From Streptomyces sp. Tu 3180 (GTDB taxonomy: Bacteria > Actinomycetota > Actinomycetes > Streptomycetales > Streptomycetaceae): a stretch of 64,000 nucleotides of DNA. The notes under the pieces were generated by a model. That model was not told where the DNA came from, made no database searches, and saw only the letters and a program-made list of their open reading frames with translations. Positions 1-8,146 of this stretch are shown here, piece after piece (position 1 is the first letter of the stretch; every line of letters starts with the position of its first letter). The translations under genes were made by a program, and so were the position numbers. The stretch is from positions 4,256,001 to 4,320,000 of the forward strand of contig NZ_WOXS01000002.1 in NCBI RefSeq assembly GCF_009852415.1, in the 5' to 3' direction.

Positions 1-128
1 GTCAGGTGCTGGCCGGGGGCGTGGCGGTACTCCTCGCGGAGTTCCGGGGGGACGGCGAGGGTGAGGGCGACGGAGTCGTCGGTGAGCCGGTCGACCGCGG
101 CCACCCGGAGCCGGTGGAAGCGCGCCAT
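1..128 (-). CDS. paaE: Phenylacetyl-CoA epoxidase reductase subunit PaaE (partial, left edge)
   Basis: Only the first 42-43 codons are in the window. The N-terminus (MARFHRLRVAAVDRLTDDSV, then a Pro-Glu-Leu and APGQHLT stretch) matches the start of the FAD-binding ferredoxin-reductase domain of PaaE. PaaE passes electrons from NADPH through FAD and a C-terminal 2Fe-2S centre to the PaaAC oxygenase. The ATG overlaps the paaD stop by one base (TGATG), so this is the last visible gene of the paaABCDE operon. The FAD and 2Fe-2S parts lie outside the window, and the identification rests mainly on operon position. Confidence 0.85.
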   Translation of the reverse strand, partial: MARFHRLRVAAVDRLTDDSVALTLAVPPELREEYRHAPGQHL

Positions 129-664
129 CACAACTCCTTGAAGTGGTCGAACGGTTCGCGGCAGGAGAGGCACCGGCGCAGCGCCTTGCACGCGGTGGAG
201 GAGAAGCGGCTGAGCAGTTCGGTCCCGGCGGAGCCGCAGTGCGGGCAGCGCACGGGATCGAGGTCCTCCTCCGGCGGGGCGGAGTGGGTGCGGGTCGGTC
301 CGAGCTCCACCCGGACCGGTCCGGACGCCGACCGCACGCGCGGTGGGGCGATGCCGAACTCCCGGAGCTTGCGCCGCCCTTCGTCGGTGATGTCGTCGGT
401 CGACCAGGCGGGTGCGAGCACCGTGCGGACGGTGACCTCGCGCACCCCGTGCTCACGCAGCACCCGCTCTATGTCCAGGCTCATCGCCTCGACGGCCGGG
501 CAGCCGGTGTACGTGGGGGTCAGCTCGACCTCGACGGCGTCCGTCCCCCGCGCGCGCACCGCGCGCACGACACCCAGCTCGCGCAGGGTCAGCACGGGCA
601 GCTCCGGGTCGGGGACCGAACCGGCGAGCTCCAGGAGCTCCGCCTCCAGCGGGGTGGTCACCAT
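128..664 (-). CDS. paaD: Phenylacetyl-CoA epoxidase assembly protein PaaD
   Basis: About 178 residues. The N-terminal two thirds is a MIP18/DUF59 domain, with SVPDPELPVLTLRELGVVR near residues 13-31 and the family signature TPTYTGCPA. The C-terminus carries a zinc-ribbon-like cysteine set (CPHCG, then C and CLSC). PaaD is needed to mature the multicomponent epoxidase, probably by supplying Fe-S centres to the PaaE reductase; this role comes from the family. The ATG at 664 overlaps the paaC end by 7 bases. A GTG at 661 would give the more usual 4-base GTGA overlap, so the start is uncertain by one codon. Translation is probably coupled to paaC. Confidence 0.9.
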   Translation of the reverse strand: MVTTPLEAELLELAGSVPDPELPVLTLRELGVVRAVRARGTDAVEVELTPTYTGCPAVEAMSLDIERVLREHGVREVTVRTVLAPAWSTDDITDEGRRKLREFGIAPPRVRSASGPVRVELGPTRTHSAPPEEDLDPVRCPHCGSAGTELLSRFSSTACKALRRCLSCREPFDHFKEL

Positions 665-1392
665 GCCGCCCCCGGGTGGCTGCGGTGCAGGTGCTGCATC
701 TCGGCGAGCATGCGGCCGAAGGACTCGGTGTGCAGGCCCTGGCGGCCCGCGCCGGCCGTCCACGCCCCCGTCCGCGGGCCCTCGGGCACGGTGAGCGTGG
801 CGCGGCGCAGTACCTCTCCGATCCGCTCCAGCCAGGCCGCCTCCAGGCCGCTCCAGTCGGCGTCGAGGCCCTCGACCGGCTGGAACATCTCGCCGGTGTG
901 ACGCCACAGCGCGTCCACGGCGCGTTGCATCCGCGCGTGGCTCTCGTCGGTGCCGTCCCCGAGCCGCAGGGTCCACTGCTCGGCGTGGTCGCGGTGGTAG
1001 GCGACCTCCTTGACGGCCTTGGCGGCCAGCGGCGCGAACGGGCCGTCGCCTGCGGCCAGTTCGGTGTGCAGGAGGTACTGGTAGGTGGAGAAGTACAGCT
1101 GGCGGGCGATGGTGTGGGCGAAGTCGCCGTTGGGCTGCTCCACCAACTGGAGGTTGCGGAAGGCGCGTTCCTCGCGCAGATAGGCCAACTCGTCCTCGTC
1201 GCCGACCATCGACAGCAGCACCCGGGCCTGGCCCAGCAGGTCCAGCGCGATGTTGGCGAGGGCGACCTCCTCCTCGAGGACGGGGGCGTGGCCGGCCCAC
1301 TCGCCCAGGCGGTGGGAGAGCACCAGCGCGTCGTCGCCGAGGGCGAGCGCGGCCGTGGTGAGGGCGGTGTCCCTCGCGGGGGTCGTCGTCAC
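658..1392 (-). CDS. paaC: Phenylacetyl-CoA epoxidase structural subunit PaaC
   Basis: 244 residues, all-helical ferritin-like protein. Recognisable segments are ALGDDALVLSHRLGEW, then a LLGQARVLL stretch, and VKEVAYHRDHAEQW around the second helix pair. PaaC pairs with the catalytic PaaA subunit in the PaaABC(E) complex that epoxidises the aromatic ring of phenylacetyl-CoA. In the family PaaC lacks a functional diiron site and helps bind the CoA substrate. The GTG start at 1392 was chosen because it overlaps the paaB stop in a GTGA junction and begins at the conserved N-terminus. A longer open frame upstream is only the out-of-frame image of paaB. Confidence 0.93.
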   Translation of the reverse strand: MTTTPARDTALTTAALALGDDALVLSHRLGEWAGHAPVLEEEVALANIALDLLGQARVLLSMVGDEDELAYLREERAFRNLQLVEQPNGDFAHTIARQLYFSTYQYLLHTELAAGDGPFAPLAAKAVKEVAYHRDHAEQWTLRLGDGTDESHARMQRAVDALWRHTGEMFQPVEGLDADWSGLEAAWLERIGEVLRRATLTVPEGPRTGAWTAGAGRQGLHTESFGRMLAEMQHLHRSHPGAAW

Positions 1393-1676
1393 AGGTGCTG
1401 CACCCCCTCGGGGATCTCGTAGAACGTCGGGTGCCGGTAGGGCTTGTCGGCGGCCGGTTCGAAGAACGGGTCCTTCTCGTCGGGCGAGGAGGCGGTGATC
1501 GCGGACGACGGCACGACCCAGATCGAGACGCCCTCGCCGCGCCGGGTGTACAGGTCGCGGGCGTTGCGCAGGGCGAGCTCCGCGTCCGGCGCGTGCAGGC
1601 TGCCGGCGTGGGTGTGGGACAGTCCGCGGCGCGAGCGCACGAAGACCTCCCACAGGGGCCAGTCGGTGTGGGTCAT
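1389..1676 (-). CDS. paaB: Phenylacetyl-CoA epoxidase subunit PaaB
   Basis: 95 residues, the usual size of PaaB. The start MTHTDWPLWEVFVRSRRGLS is typical, followed by the ALRNARDLYTRRGEG helix and SIWVVPS. PaaB is a small bridging subunit that organises PaaAC heterodimers into the larger complex. The ATG overlaps the paaA stop (ATGA), and the TGA overlaps the paaC GTG, so paaA-B-C-D-E are chained by 1-7 base overlaps and almost certainly co-transcribed and translationally coupled. Confidence 0.95.
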   Translation of the reverse strand: MTHTDWPLWEVFVRSRRGLSHTHAGSLHAPDAELALRNARDLYTRRGEGVSIWVVPSSAITASSPDEKDPFFEPAADKPYRHPTFYEIPEGVQHL

Positions 1677-2755
1677 GCTCGCGTCGCTCCTGTCTCGACG
1701 TCCACCGGCACGGGCCGGTCGGTTCCGTTGGCGGGCCGGTCGGCTCCGTGCGGGGTGCCGCCGGTGCCGCGGGCGTGCTTGGCCGCGTGGGCCGCTGCCG
1801 CCTCCCGGACCCAGGCGCCCTCCTCGTGGGCCCGCCTGCGCCGGCTCAGCCGCTGTTCGTTGCACGGGCCGTTGCCCTTGAGGACCTCCCGGAACTCGGT
1901 CCAGTCGATCGGGCCGAAGTCGTAGTGCCCGCGCTCCTCGTTCCACTTCAGGTCCGGGTCGGGGAGGGTGAGCCCGAGGGACTCGGCCTGGGGGACGCAG
2001 ATGTCGACGAAGCGCTGGCGCAGCTCGTCGTTGGAGTGCCGCTTGATCTTCCAGGCCATCGACTGGGCGGAGTGCTGGGACTCGTCGTCGGGCGGGCCGA
2101 ACATCATCAGCGACGGCCACCACCAGCGGTCCACCGCGTCCTGCGCCATCGCGTGCTGCTCCGGGGTGCCCCGGCTCAGGGCCAGCAGCAGCTCGTAGCC
2201 CTGGCGCTGGTGGAAGGACTCCTCCTTGCAGATGCGGACCATGGCGCGCGCGTACGGGCCGTAGGAGCAGCGGCACAGGGGCACCTGGTTGGTGATCGCG
2301 GCGCCGTCCACGAGCCAGCCGATCGCGCCGACGTCCGCCCAGGTCAGCGTGGGGTAGTTGAAGATCGAGGAGTACTTCTGGCGGCCGGAGTGCAGCTTGT
2401 CGAGCAGTTCGTCGCGGCTGGTGCCGAGCGTCTCGGCGGCGCTGTAGAGGTACAGGCCGTGCCCGGCCTCGTCCTGCACCTTGGCCATCAGGATCGCCTT
2501 GCGGCGCAGCGAGGGCGCGCGGGTGATCCAGTTGGCCTCCGGCTGCATGCCGATGATCTCGGAGTGGGCGTGCTGCGCGATCTGCCGGACGAGCGTGGCC
2601 CGGTAGGCGTCCGGCATCCAGTCGCGCGGTTCGATCCGCTCGTCGGCGGCGACGGCCGCGTCGAAGGCACGCGTGTACTCGGCGGTGCCGCCAGCGCCGT
2701 CCGGTGTGTCGTACACCTGGCTGCGGGCCGTATCGCGGGCGGCTGCTGTCGCCAT
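1673..2755 (-). CDS. paaA: Phenylacetyl-CoA epoxidase catalytic subunit PaaA
   Basis: 360 residues. Ferritin-like diiron oxygenase that forms the ring-1,2-epoxide of phenylacetyl-CoA. The expected iron ligands are visible: Glu66 in HSEIIG, the ExxH pair Glu96-His99 (DEAGHG) and a second ExxH at about 179-182 (EESFHQ). The C-terminal 40 residues are a low-complexity Ala/Gly/Asp tail. The ATG at 2755 is the first in-frame start matching the family; the open frame continues upstream without homology. It is the first gene of the operon and sits about 42 bp downstream of a 14-bp palindrome shared with two other sites in the window, a probable TetR/PaaR operator. Confidence 0.95.
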   Translation of the reverse strand: MATAAARDTARSQVYDTPDGAGGTAEYTRAFDAAVAADERIEPRDWMPDAYRATLVRQIAQHAHSEIIGMQPEANWITRAPSLRRKAILMAKVQDEAGHGLYLYSAAETLGTSRDELLDKLHSGRQKYSSIFNYPTLTWADVGAIGWLVDGAAITNQVPLCRCSYGPYARAMVRICKEESFHQRQGYELLLALSRGTPEQHAMAQDAVDRWWWPSLMMFGPPDDESQHSAQSMAWKIKRHSNDELRQRFVDICVPQAESLGLTLPDPDLKWNEERGHYDFGPIDWTEFREVLKGNGPCNEQRLSRRRRAHEEGAWVREAAAAHAAKHARGTGGTPHGADRPANGTDRPVPVDVETGATRA

Positions 2756-2796
2756 GGGTCCCCCTCGACCTGGACTCTTCTCGGAACACGCTCCCG

Positions 2797-2810
2797 ACCG
2801 ATCGTTCGGT
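2797..2810. promoter_or_regulatory. Putative PaaR (TetR) operator upstream of paaA
   Basis: ACCGATCGTTCGGT. Its reverse complement, ACCGAACGATCGGT, is identical to the site at 8077-8090 and differs by one base from the site at 10893-10906. It has ACCGA/TCGGT half-sites and lies 42 bp before the paaA start. Actinobacterial PaaR boxes have an ACCGnnCGnnCGGT-like core from literature knowledge. Binding by the TetR protein at 9658 is inferred. Confidence 0.7.
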
Positions 2811-2975
2811 TCGTGCGATTCCATGGTGAGACGGGCGCCGCGAGGTGTCAACCGCTGTGGATAACCTGCGGGGAACGCCGTGGGCGAAGGACACGGCCGT
2901 GCGCCGGGTGACGGACGTGGAACGGGTGGCCCGCCGGGGGTGTGCCCGGACGGGCGGTCCTGAGTACCGTTCCGT

Positions 2976-3000
2976 GCGACGCGACGCGACGCGACGCGAC
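2976..3000. repeat. GCGAC pentanucleotide tandem repeat (5 copies)
   Basis: Five uninterrupted GCGAC copies followed by GCGAT. A simple-sequence repeat in non-coding DNA upstream of the DUF5819 gene, and a possible site of slipped-strand length variation. Confidence 0.85.
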
Positions 3001-3133
3001 GCGATGCGCCGGTGCGCCGGTGCGGTGCTGTGGTGCGGCGGTGCGGAAGCGGCGGGGGGACGACGTCCTCGCGGCCGGGCGAGGGCGGCGACGGACGGGC
3101 CGGGAACGGACCGGGATCGGGGACGGGGCGGAG

Positions 3134-4186
3134 ATGGACGCGTACGACGAGGGCTCGGACGCCCGGCACGGGCCGGCCGGGCCGGGCCCGCGCCGCGGCC
3201 TGCCCGGCCCCCCGCCCGCCCCCGACGGCCCGGCGGACGCCCCCGACGATCCGGTGGATGTCCCCGACGGCCCGGCGGACGCCCCCGACGATCCGGTGGA
3301 TGTCCCCGACGGCCCGGCGGACGCCCCCGACGATCCGGTGGATGTCCCCGACGGCCCGGCGGATGTCCCCGACGACCTCGCGGATTCCCCCGGCGGTCCG
3401 GTGGACGCGCCGGGCCGCCGGACGGCTCCGCACGCTCCCGCGCCCCCGGCGGACATCCCGCCCGCGCCGCTCCTTCCCGCCGCCGGCCCCGGCCGCCTCC
3501 CGGCCGGTCCGCCGCCGGCCGGTCCGCCCGACGAGCCCCGTACCGGCGTGGCCGCCCTCTCCCTCCGCTACCAGATCGGCGCCGCGGTGGCGCTCGCGGC
3601 CGTCGCGGCCGGGGTCTGTGTGCACCTCGGCATGACGTTCCTGCACGTGGCGCCCGCGAACACGGTCAGCAAGGAGCACGGCGAGACGATCGAGGACTGG
3701 ATCTACCCGGAGTTCGAGCAGAACTGGAAGCTGTTCGCGCCGAACCCGCTGCAGCAGAACATCGCCGTCCAGGTGCGCGCCGAGATCCGGACGGCGGACG
3801 GGGGCGTGCGGACCACCGGCTGGTACGACCTGTCCGCGCAGGACGGCCGGGCCATCGACGGCAACCCGCTGCCCAGCCACACCCAGCAGAACGAGCTGCG
3901 CCGCGCCTGGGACTTCTTCCTCGCGACGCACGACGGCGACAACCGCCCGGCCGGCCCGCGCGGGACGCTGTCCGAGGCGTACCTGCGCCGGATCACGGTG
4001 CTGCGCCTGGACCGGGCGGACGCGGCCGGCCCGGGCGGTCTCGTCGAGCGGGTCCAGATCCGCTCGCGCACCACCAACGTGGCGCCGCCGGAGTGGAGCG
4101 AGGAGCGGGTCTCCACCACGCCCGTCTACCGCACGCTGCCCTGGTGGCCGGTGCCGGAGGACGAGGCCCGGGGAGGTGTCGGGTGA
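3134..4186 (+). CDS. DUF5819-family membrane-anchored protein with Pro/Asp-rich N-terminal repeats
   Basis: 350 residues. Residues 1-125 are low complexity, with a 14-residue unit (PDGPADAPDDPVDV) repeated three times plus a partial fourth. A single membrane segment follows at about 143-165 (IGAAVALAAVAAGVCVHLGM), then a roughly 185-residue exported domain (EFEQNWKLFAPNPLQQN, WYDLSAQDGR) typical of DUF5819. Function is unknown. In actinobacteria the family sits beside HTTM proteins, as here, where the next gene starts inside this stop codon region (GTG at 4183). The ATG at 3134 follows GGGGCGGAG; an upstream start at 2942 would add about 64 residues encoded by the pentamer repeat and is unlikely. 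Confidence 0.75.
   Translation: MDAYDEGSDARHGPAGPGPRRGLPGPPPAPDGPADAPDDPVDVPDGPADAPDDPVDVPDGPADAPDDPVDVPDGPADVPDDLADSPGGPVDAPGRRTAPHAPAPPADIPPAPLLPAAGPGRLPAGPPPAGPPDEPRTGVAALSLRYQIGAAVALAAVAAGVCVHLGMTFLHVAPANTVSKEHGETIEDWIYPEFEQNWKLFAPNPLQQNIAVQVRAEIRTADGGVRTTGWYDLSAQDGRAIDGNPLPSHTQQNELRRAWDFFLATHDGDNRPAGPRGTLSEAYLRRITVLRLDRADAAGPGGLVERVQIRSRTTNVAPPEWSEERVSTTPVYRTLPWWPVPEDEARGGVG
3221..3390 (+). repeat. 42-bp tandem coding repeat in the DUF5819 gene
   Basis: Units begin at about 3221, 3263, 3305 and 3347 with a 42-bp period. The first three are essentially identical and the fourth diverges partway. Each unit encodes 14 residues (PDGPADAPDDPVDV). The number of copies may vary between strains without breaking the frame. 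Confidence 0.9.
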
Positions 4187-5454
4187 ACCGCTTCTCGCTG
4201 GCGGTCTCCCGCGCCATCGCCCGCGTCACCGACTCCGCGCTCGGCCCCCGCCAGAGCGCCCTCGTACGCATCGGCTTCAGCCTGACCTGGCTGCTGTTCC
4301 TGCTGCGCGAGTACCCCCACCGGCAGGAGCTGTACGGACCCGACGGCCCCTGGAGCTGGGACCTCGCCGACCAGCACGTCGGGGGCAACGGCGCCTTCAC
4401 CGCGCTGCTGTGGTCGGACGGCCGGGGCTGGTTCGAGGCCCTCTACGCGCTCTGCGTGCTGTGGAGCCTGCTGCTGCTGCTGGGCTGGCGCACCCGCACC
4501 GCGTCGGTGCTGTTCATGGTGGGGGTGCTGTCCCTGCAGAACCGCAGCGTCTTCGTGGGGGACGGCGGCGACAACGTCCTGCACCTGATGTCGATCTACC
4601 TCGTGTTCACGCGGTGCGGCCGGGTCTGGTCACTGGACGCGCGGCGCGCGCGGCGCGAGGCCGAGGTGCGCGCGCGGGGGGAGCGGCCGCGGGACCGGGT
4701 CGGCCCGGTGCTGTGGGGGGTGCTCGGGTTCCTGCTGCTCGTGGCGACCCTGGCGGGCCGGACGGACGGCGACCGGTTCGTACCGGTGCTGCTGTGGACC
4801 GTGTGGTCGGCCCAGGCGCTGTGGTGGCTGGCCGGGCGCCTCGCGAGGACCGGGCAGCCGCGGATCCTGCTGGACGTCGTCGCGAACGTCGTGCACAACG
4901 GAGCCCTGCTGGTGATCATGGCCGAGGTGTGCCTGATCTACGCCACGGCCGGCTGGTACAAGGTGCAGGGTTCCCGCTGGCAGGACGGCACCGCGGTCCA
5001 CTACCCGCTGCACCTGGAGTACTTCTCCCCCTGGCCGGGCCTCGCCGACCTGCTGTCGGCCAGCGGCACGGTGGTGATGCTGGTGACCTACGGGACGGTC
5101 GTCGTGCAGGTCGCCTTCCCCTTCACGCTGTTCAACCGGCGGGTCAAGAACGTCCTGCTGGCCCTCATGATGACCGAGCACGCGGTGATCGCCGTCGTCC
5201 TCGGGCTGCCCTTCTTCTCCCTGGCGATGCTCGCGGCCGACGCGGTCTTCCTGCCCACGTCCTTCCTGCGCCGCCTGGGCACCGGGGCGGCACGCGTGCG
5301 CGACCGCCTGCGCCCGCGCGGCGGCGGCAGGTCCGTCCCCGGGCCGCGGCGCCCGGATCCCCGCGCCGGCGGCGCCCGGGGCGACGGGGCGGAGGCGGCG
5401 GAGGAGGCGAAGGCGGCCCCCGCGCCCGGAGGGCCCCCGACGCCGCGCACGTAG
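4183..5454 (+). CDS. HTTM-domain (gamma-carboxylase-like) integral membrane protein
   Basis: 423 residues with several hydrophobic segments: IGFSLTWLLFLL near 28, ALCVLWSLLLLLGW near 90, VLWGVLGFLLLVATLAG near 178, NGALLVIMAEVCLIYATAG near 240, VVMLVTYGTVVVQVAFPF near 300, and VIAVVLGLPFFSLAMLAADA near 335. This is the horizontally transferred transmembrane (HTTM) domain related to vitamin K-dependent gamma-carboxylase. Short motifs such as WYKVQGSRWQDGTA and NRSVFVGDGGDN are characteristic. The substrate is unknown. The C-terminal 70 residues are a Pro/Gly/Arg-rich cytoplasmic tail. The GTG start overlaps the DUF5819 stop, so the two probably form one membrane complex. Confidence 0.85.
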   Translation: MNRFSLAVSRAIARVTDSALGPRQSALVRIGFSLTWLLFLLREYPHRQELYGPDGPWSWDLADQHVGGNGAFTALLWSDGRGWFEALYALCVLWSLLLLLGWRTRTASVLFMVGVLSLQNRSVFVGDGGDNVLHLMSIYLVFTRCGRVWSLDARRARREAEVRARGERPRDRVGPVLWGVLGFLLLVATLAGRTDGDRFVPVLLWTVWSAQALWWLAGRLARTGQPRILLDVVANVVHNGALLVIMAEVCLIYATAGWYKVQGSRWQDGTAVHYPLHLEYFSPWPGLADLLSASGTVVMLVTYGTVVVQVAFPFTLFNRRVKNVLLALMMTEHAVIAVVLGLPFFSLAMLAADAVFLPTSFLRRLGTGAARVRDRLRPRGGGRSVPGPRRPDPRAGGARGDGAEAAEEAKAAPAPGGPPTPRT

Positions 5455-5464
5455 GCTGCACGGC

Positions 5465-6214
5465 ATGACCGATCCCGTCGCCCTGTGGCACCGGCGGAGC
5501 GGCACCGCGGTGCTGCTCGACGGCTTCCACGCGCTCAAGCACGCCGTGCGCTTCCGGGCGGAGGTCCTGGTCGCGGTCACCGCCGACCGGGCCGCCGCGC
5601 TCGCCCTCGCCGACGAGCTGGCCCCGGACGTCCGGGACACCCTGGCCGCGCTGCTGACCGAGGTGGAGCACGAGACGTACGCCTCGCTCGTCCCGCGCCC
5701 GCACCCCACCGCCGTGGCCGCCCTGGCCGTACGCCCCTCCCGCGCGGGCAACCTCGAGAAGCTCGCCCGGACCCCGCGCACCGCTCCCGTCGTGGTCCTG
5801 GACAACCCGCGCAACCTGGGCAACGCCGGGGCCGTGATCCGGCTGGCCGCCGGTTTCGGGGTGACCGGGGTGGTCACCACCGGCACGCTCGACCCCTGGC
5901 ACCCCACCGTCGTGCGCGGCGGGGCCGGGCTGCACTTCGCCACCGCCGTGGAGCGGCTGACCGCCGGGGAGCTGCCGTCCGGCCCGGTCTTCGCACTCGA
6001 CCCGGAGGGCGAGGACATCCGCGGCACGGAACTGCCCGACGACGCGCTGCTCGCCTTCGGGTCCGAGCGCAGCGGGCTCTCGCCGGAGCTGCGCGCGCGG
6101 GCCGACCACCTGATCGCGCTGCCGATGCGCCCCCAGGTCTCCAGTTACAACCTCGCGACCAGTGTGGCCATGACGCTGTACCACTGGAGCGCCACCGGGG
6201 GCGCACCCGCCTGA
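5465..6214 (+). CDS. TrmH/SpoU-family RNA 2'-O-ribose methyltransferase
   Basis: 249 residues. The C-terminal SPOUT (alpha/beta knot) domain holds the three family motifs: VVVLDNPRNLGNAGAVIR (motif 1, about 108-125), LLAFGSERSGLS (motif 2, about 198-209) and LPMRPQVSSYNLATSVAM (motif 3, about 218-235). The N-terminal 100 residues are a substrate-recognition region. It transfers a methyl group from SAM to a ribose 2'-OH in rRNA or tRNA; the exact target cannot be read from the sequence. It starts 10 bp after the HTTM gene but is unlikely to be functionally linked to it. Confidence 0.88.
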   Translation: MTDPVALWHRRSGTAVLLDGFHALKHAVRFRAEVLVAVTADRAAALALADELAPDVRDTLAALLTEVEHETYASLVPRPHPTAVAALAVRPSRAGNLEKLARTPRTAPVVVLDNPRNLGNAGAVIRLAAGFGVTGVVTTGTLDPWHPTVVRGGAGLHFATAVERLTAGELPSGPVFALDPEGEDIRGTELPDDALLAFGSERSGLSPELRARADHLIALPMRPQVSSYNLATSVAMTLYHWSATGGAPA

Positions 6215-6222
6215 GCGCGCCG

Positions 6223-7914
6223 CTACGCCTCCCGGCGCACCTCGACCACCCGGAAGCGGTTGGCCACGAACGCGCCGTCGGTGAGGGCCGCGTTGGCCGC
6301 CGGGTTGCCGCCGGAGCCGTGGAAGTCGGAGAAGGCGGCCGTCTGGTTGACGTACACCCCGCCGGTGAGGTTGAGGGAGAGCTGGGCCGCCTCCTCCAGG
6401 CAGACCTCCTGCACCGCCTCCTCGACCTCCGGGGAGGTCGTGTACGCGCCGACCGTCATGGCGCCCTTCTCGCGGACGGTGCGCCGCAGCAGCTCCACGG
6501 CGTCGCCGGCCGAGTCGACCGCGACGGCGAAGGAGACCGGGCCGAAGCACTCGCTCATGTAGGCGGCCTCGTCCTCCGGCTTGGCGCCGTCCAGCTTCAC
6601 GATCACCGGGGTGCGGACCACCGCGTCCGGGAACTCCGGGTTGACGACCTCGCGGGAGGCGAGGGCGACCTCGCCGAGCCCGGCGGCGGCCTCCAGGCGG
6701 GCCTTGACGTCCGGGTTGACGATCGCGCCCAGCAGGCCGTTGGCGCGGGCGTCGTCGCCGAGCAGTCCGTCGACCGCCTTCGCCAGGTCGGCGGCGACCT
6801 CGTCGAAGGACTTCGGGCCCTGGTCGGTGGTGATGCCGTCGCGCGGGATCAGCAGGTTCTGCGGCGTGGTGCACATCTGGCCGCTGTACAGCGACAGGGA
6901 GAACGCCAGGTTGGCGAGCATCCCCTTGTAGTCGTCCGTCGACTCCACCAGCACCGTGTTGACGCCGGCCTTCTCCGTGTACACCTGCGCCTGGCGGGCG
7001 TTGGCCTCCAGCCAGTCGCCGAACTCCGTGGAGCCGGTGTAGTCGATGATCCGGATCTCCGGGCGGGTCGCGAGCGTCCTGGCGATGCCCTCGCCGGGCC
7101 GCTCGGCGGCCAGCGCGACCAGGTTCGGGTCGAAGCCGGCCTCGGTGAGCACCTCGCGGGCGATCCGCACGGTGAGCGCGAGCGGCAGCACCGCGCGCGG
7201 GTGGGGCTTGACCAGGACCGCGTTGCCGGTGGCGAGGGAGGCGAACAGGCCCGGGTAGCCGTTCCAGGTCGGGAAGGTGTTGCAGCCGACGACCAGGCCG
7301 ATGCCGCGCGGGACCGGGGTGAACCGCTTGGTCAGCGCCAGCGGGTCGCGCTTGCCCTGCGGCTTGGTCCACTCGGCGGTGCCGGGCGTGCGGACCTGCT
7401 CCGCGTACGCGTAGGCCACCGCCTCCAGGCCGCGGTCCTGCGCGTGCGGGCCGCCCGCCTGGAACGCCATCATGAACGCCTGGCCGGAGGTGTGCATGAC
7501 CGCGTGGGCGAACTCGTGCGTCCGGTCGCTGATCCGCTTGAGGATCTCCAGGCAGACCACCGCGCGCATCTCCGCGCCGGCGTCCCGCCAGGCCCGCATC
7601 CCGGCCCGCATGGCCGGCAGCAGCACGTCGAGGTCCGCGTGCGGGTAGCTCACGCCCAGCTCGATGCCGTACGGGGAGACCTCGCCGTCGACCCAGCCGT
7701 CCGTGCCGGGCTGGCCGAGGTCGAGGCGGGTGCCGAGCAGGGCGTCGAAGGCGGCCCTGCCCGCCGCCGGGTCCAGGCTGCCGTTCTCCCCGTAGGCCTT
7801 GGGGTGCTCGGGGTGCGGGGACCAGTACGCGCGCGTGCGGATCGCTTCCAGGGCCTGGTCCAGGGTGGGACGGTGCCGGGCGATCAGCTGGGGCTCGGTG
7901 AGTTCGGCGGCCAT
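6223..7914 (-). CDS. paaN: Phenylacetic acid degradation protein PaaN (aldehyde dehydrogenase family)
   Basis: 563 residues. NAD(P)-dependent aldehyde dehydrogenase family. VVGCNTFPTWNG (about 208-219) and the phosphate-binding KPHPR precede a TGSTEFG motif (about 294-300), and the catalytic cysteine is Cys348 in LYSGQMCTTP. It matches the PaaN type and is thought to oxidise the semialdehyde made on ring opening of the oxepin-CoA intermediate; no hydratase domain (as in PaaZ) is fused. The ATG at 7914 has GAGGAG 9 bases upstream; a TTG three codons earlier is less likely. It is divergent from paaH with a shared TetR-type palindrome between them. Confidence 0.88.
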   Translation of the reverse strand: MAAELTEPQLIARHRPTLDQALEAIRTRAYWSPHPEHPKAYGENGSLDPAAGRAAFDALLGTRLDLGQPGTDGWVDGEVSPYGIELGVSYPHADLDVLLPAMRAGMRAWRDAGAEMRAVVCLEILKRISDRTHEFAHAVMHTSGQAFMMAFQAGGPHAQDRGLEAVAYAYAEQVRTPGTAEWTKPQGKRDPLALTKRFTPVPRGIGLVVGCNTFPTWNGYPGLFASLATGNAVLVKPHPRAVLPLALTVRIAREVLTEAGFDPNLVALAAERPGEGIARTLATRPEIRIIDYTGSTEFGDWLEANARQAQVYTEKAGVNTVLVESTDDYKGMLANLAFSLSLYSGQMCTTPQNLLIPRDGITTDQGPKSFDEVAADLAKAVDGLLGDDARANGLLGAIVNPDVKARLEAAAGLGEVALASREVVNPEFPDAVVRTPVIVKLDGAKPEDEAAYMSECFGPVSFAVAVDSAGDAVELLRRTVREKGAMTVGAYTTSPEVEEAVQEVCLEEAAQLSLNLTGGVYVNQTAAFSDFHGSGGNPAANAALTDGAFVANRFRVVEVRREA

Positions 7915-8076
7915 GGGGACCAACTCCTCGTCTCAGGAACTCTTCGTCGAGTTCATGGACCGGGCAGAAAGATGAGCGGTAAACGTGGGCGGGGGGGCCG
8001 GGAGGACCGGGAGGCGGGTGCGGGGCCCCTCGTTCGGGAAGTGGTGGGCGACGGGTGGGCGGTTAGGGTTAGGGTA

Positions 8077-8090
8077 ACCGAACGATCGGT
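8077..8090. promoter_or_regulatory. Putative PaaR operator between paaN and paaH
   Basis: ACCGAACGATCGGT, exactly the reverse complement of the paaA site. It lies in the 232-bp divergent gap, 57 bp before the paaH start, where one repressor could control both directions. Next to it is GGTTA-(9 bases)-TAACC (8061-8079), whose right arm overlaps the operator edge. Confidence 0.72.
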
Positions 8091-8146
8091 CGGGACAAGG
8101 GGGTCCGCCGCATCCGTGGAAGACGCCGTGCGGGAGGATCGCGCAC

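Larger units (their letters stand above)
2756..3133. other. Intergenic region between paaA and the DUF5819 gene
   Basis: 378 bp between divergent genes. It holds the paaA operator (2797-2810) and a perfect run of five GCGAC pentamers at 2976-3000, ending in GCGATG. A longer plus-strand open frame from 2942 runs through the pentamers into the next gene but has no protein-like composition there. No promoter hexamers stand out. Confidence 0.5.

Noticed and set aside
2942..3133. N-terminal extension of the DUF5819 gene from 2942
   Set aside because: It encodes the GCGAC repeat and is not protein-like; 3134 has a better ribosome site.
8061..8079. Telomere-like TTAGGG repeats (GGTTAGGGTTAGGG)
   Set aside because: Only two units inside a promoter gap; linear Streptomyces telomeres are palindromic, not TTAGGG arrays.
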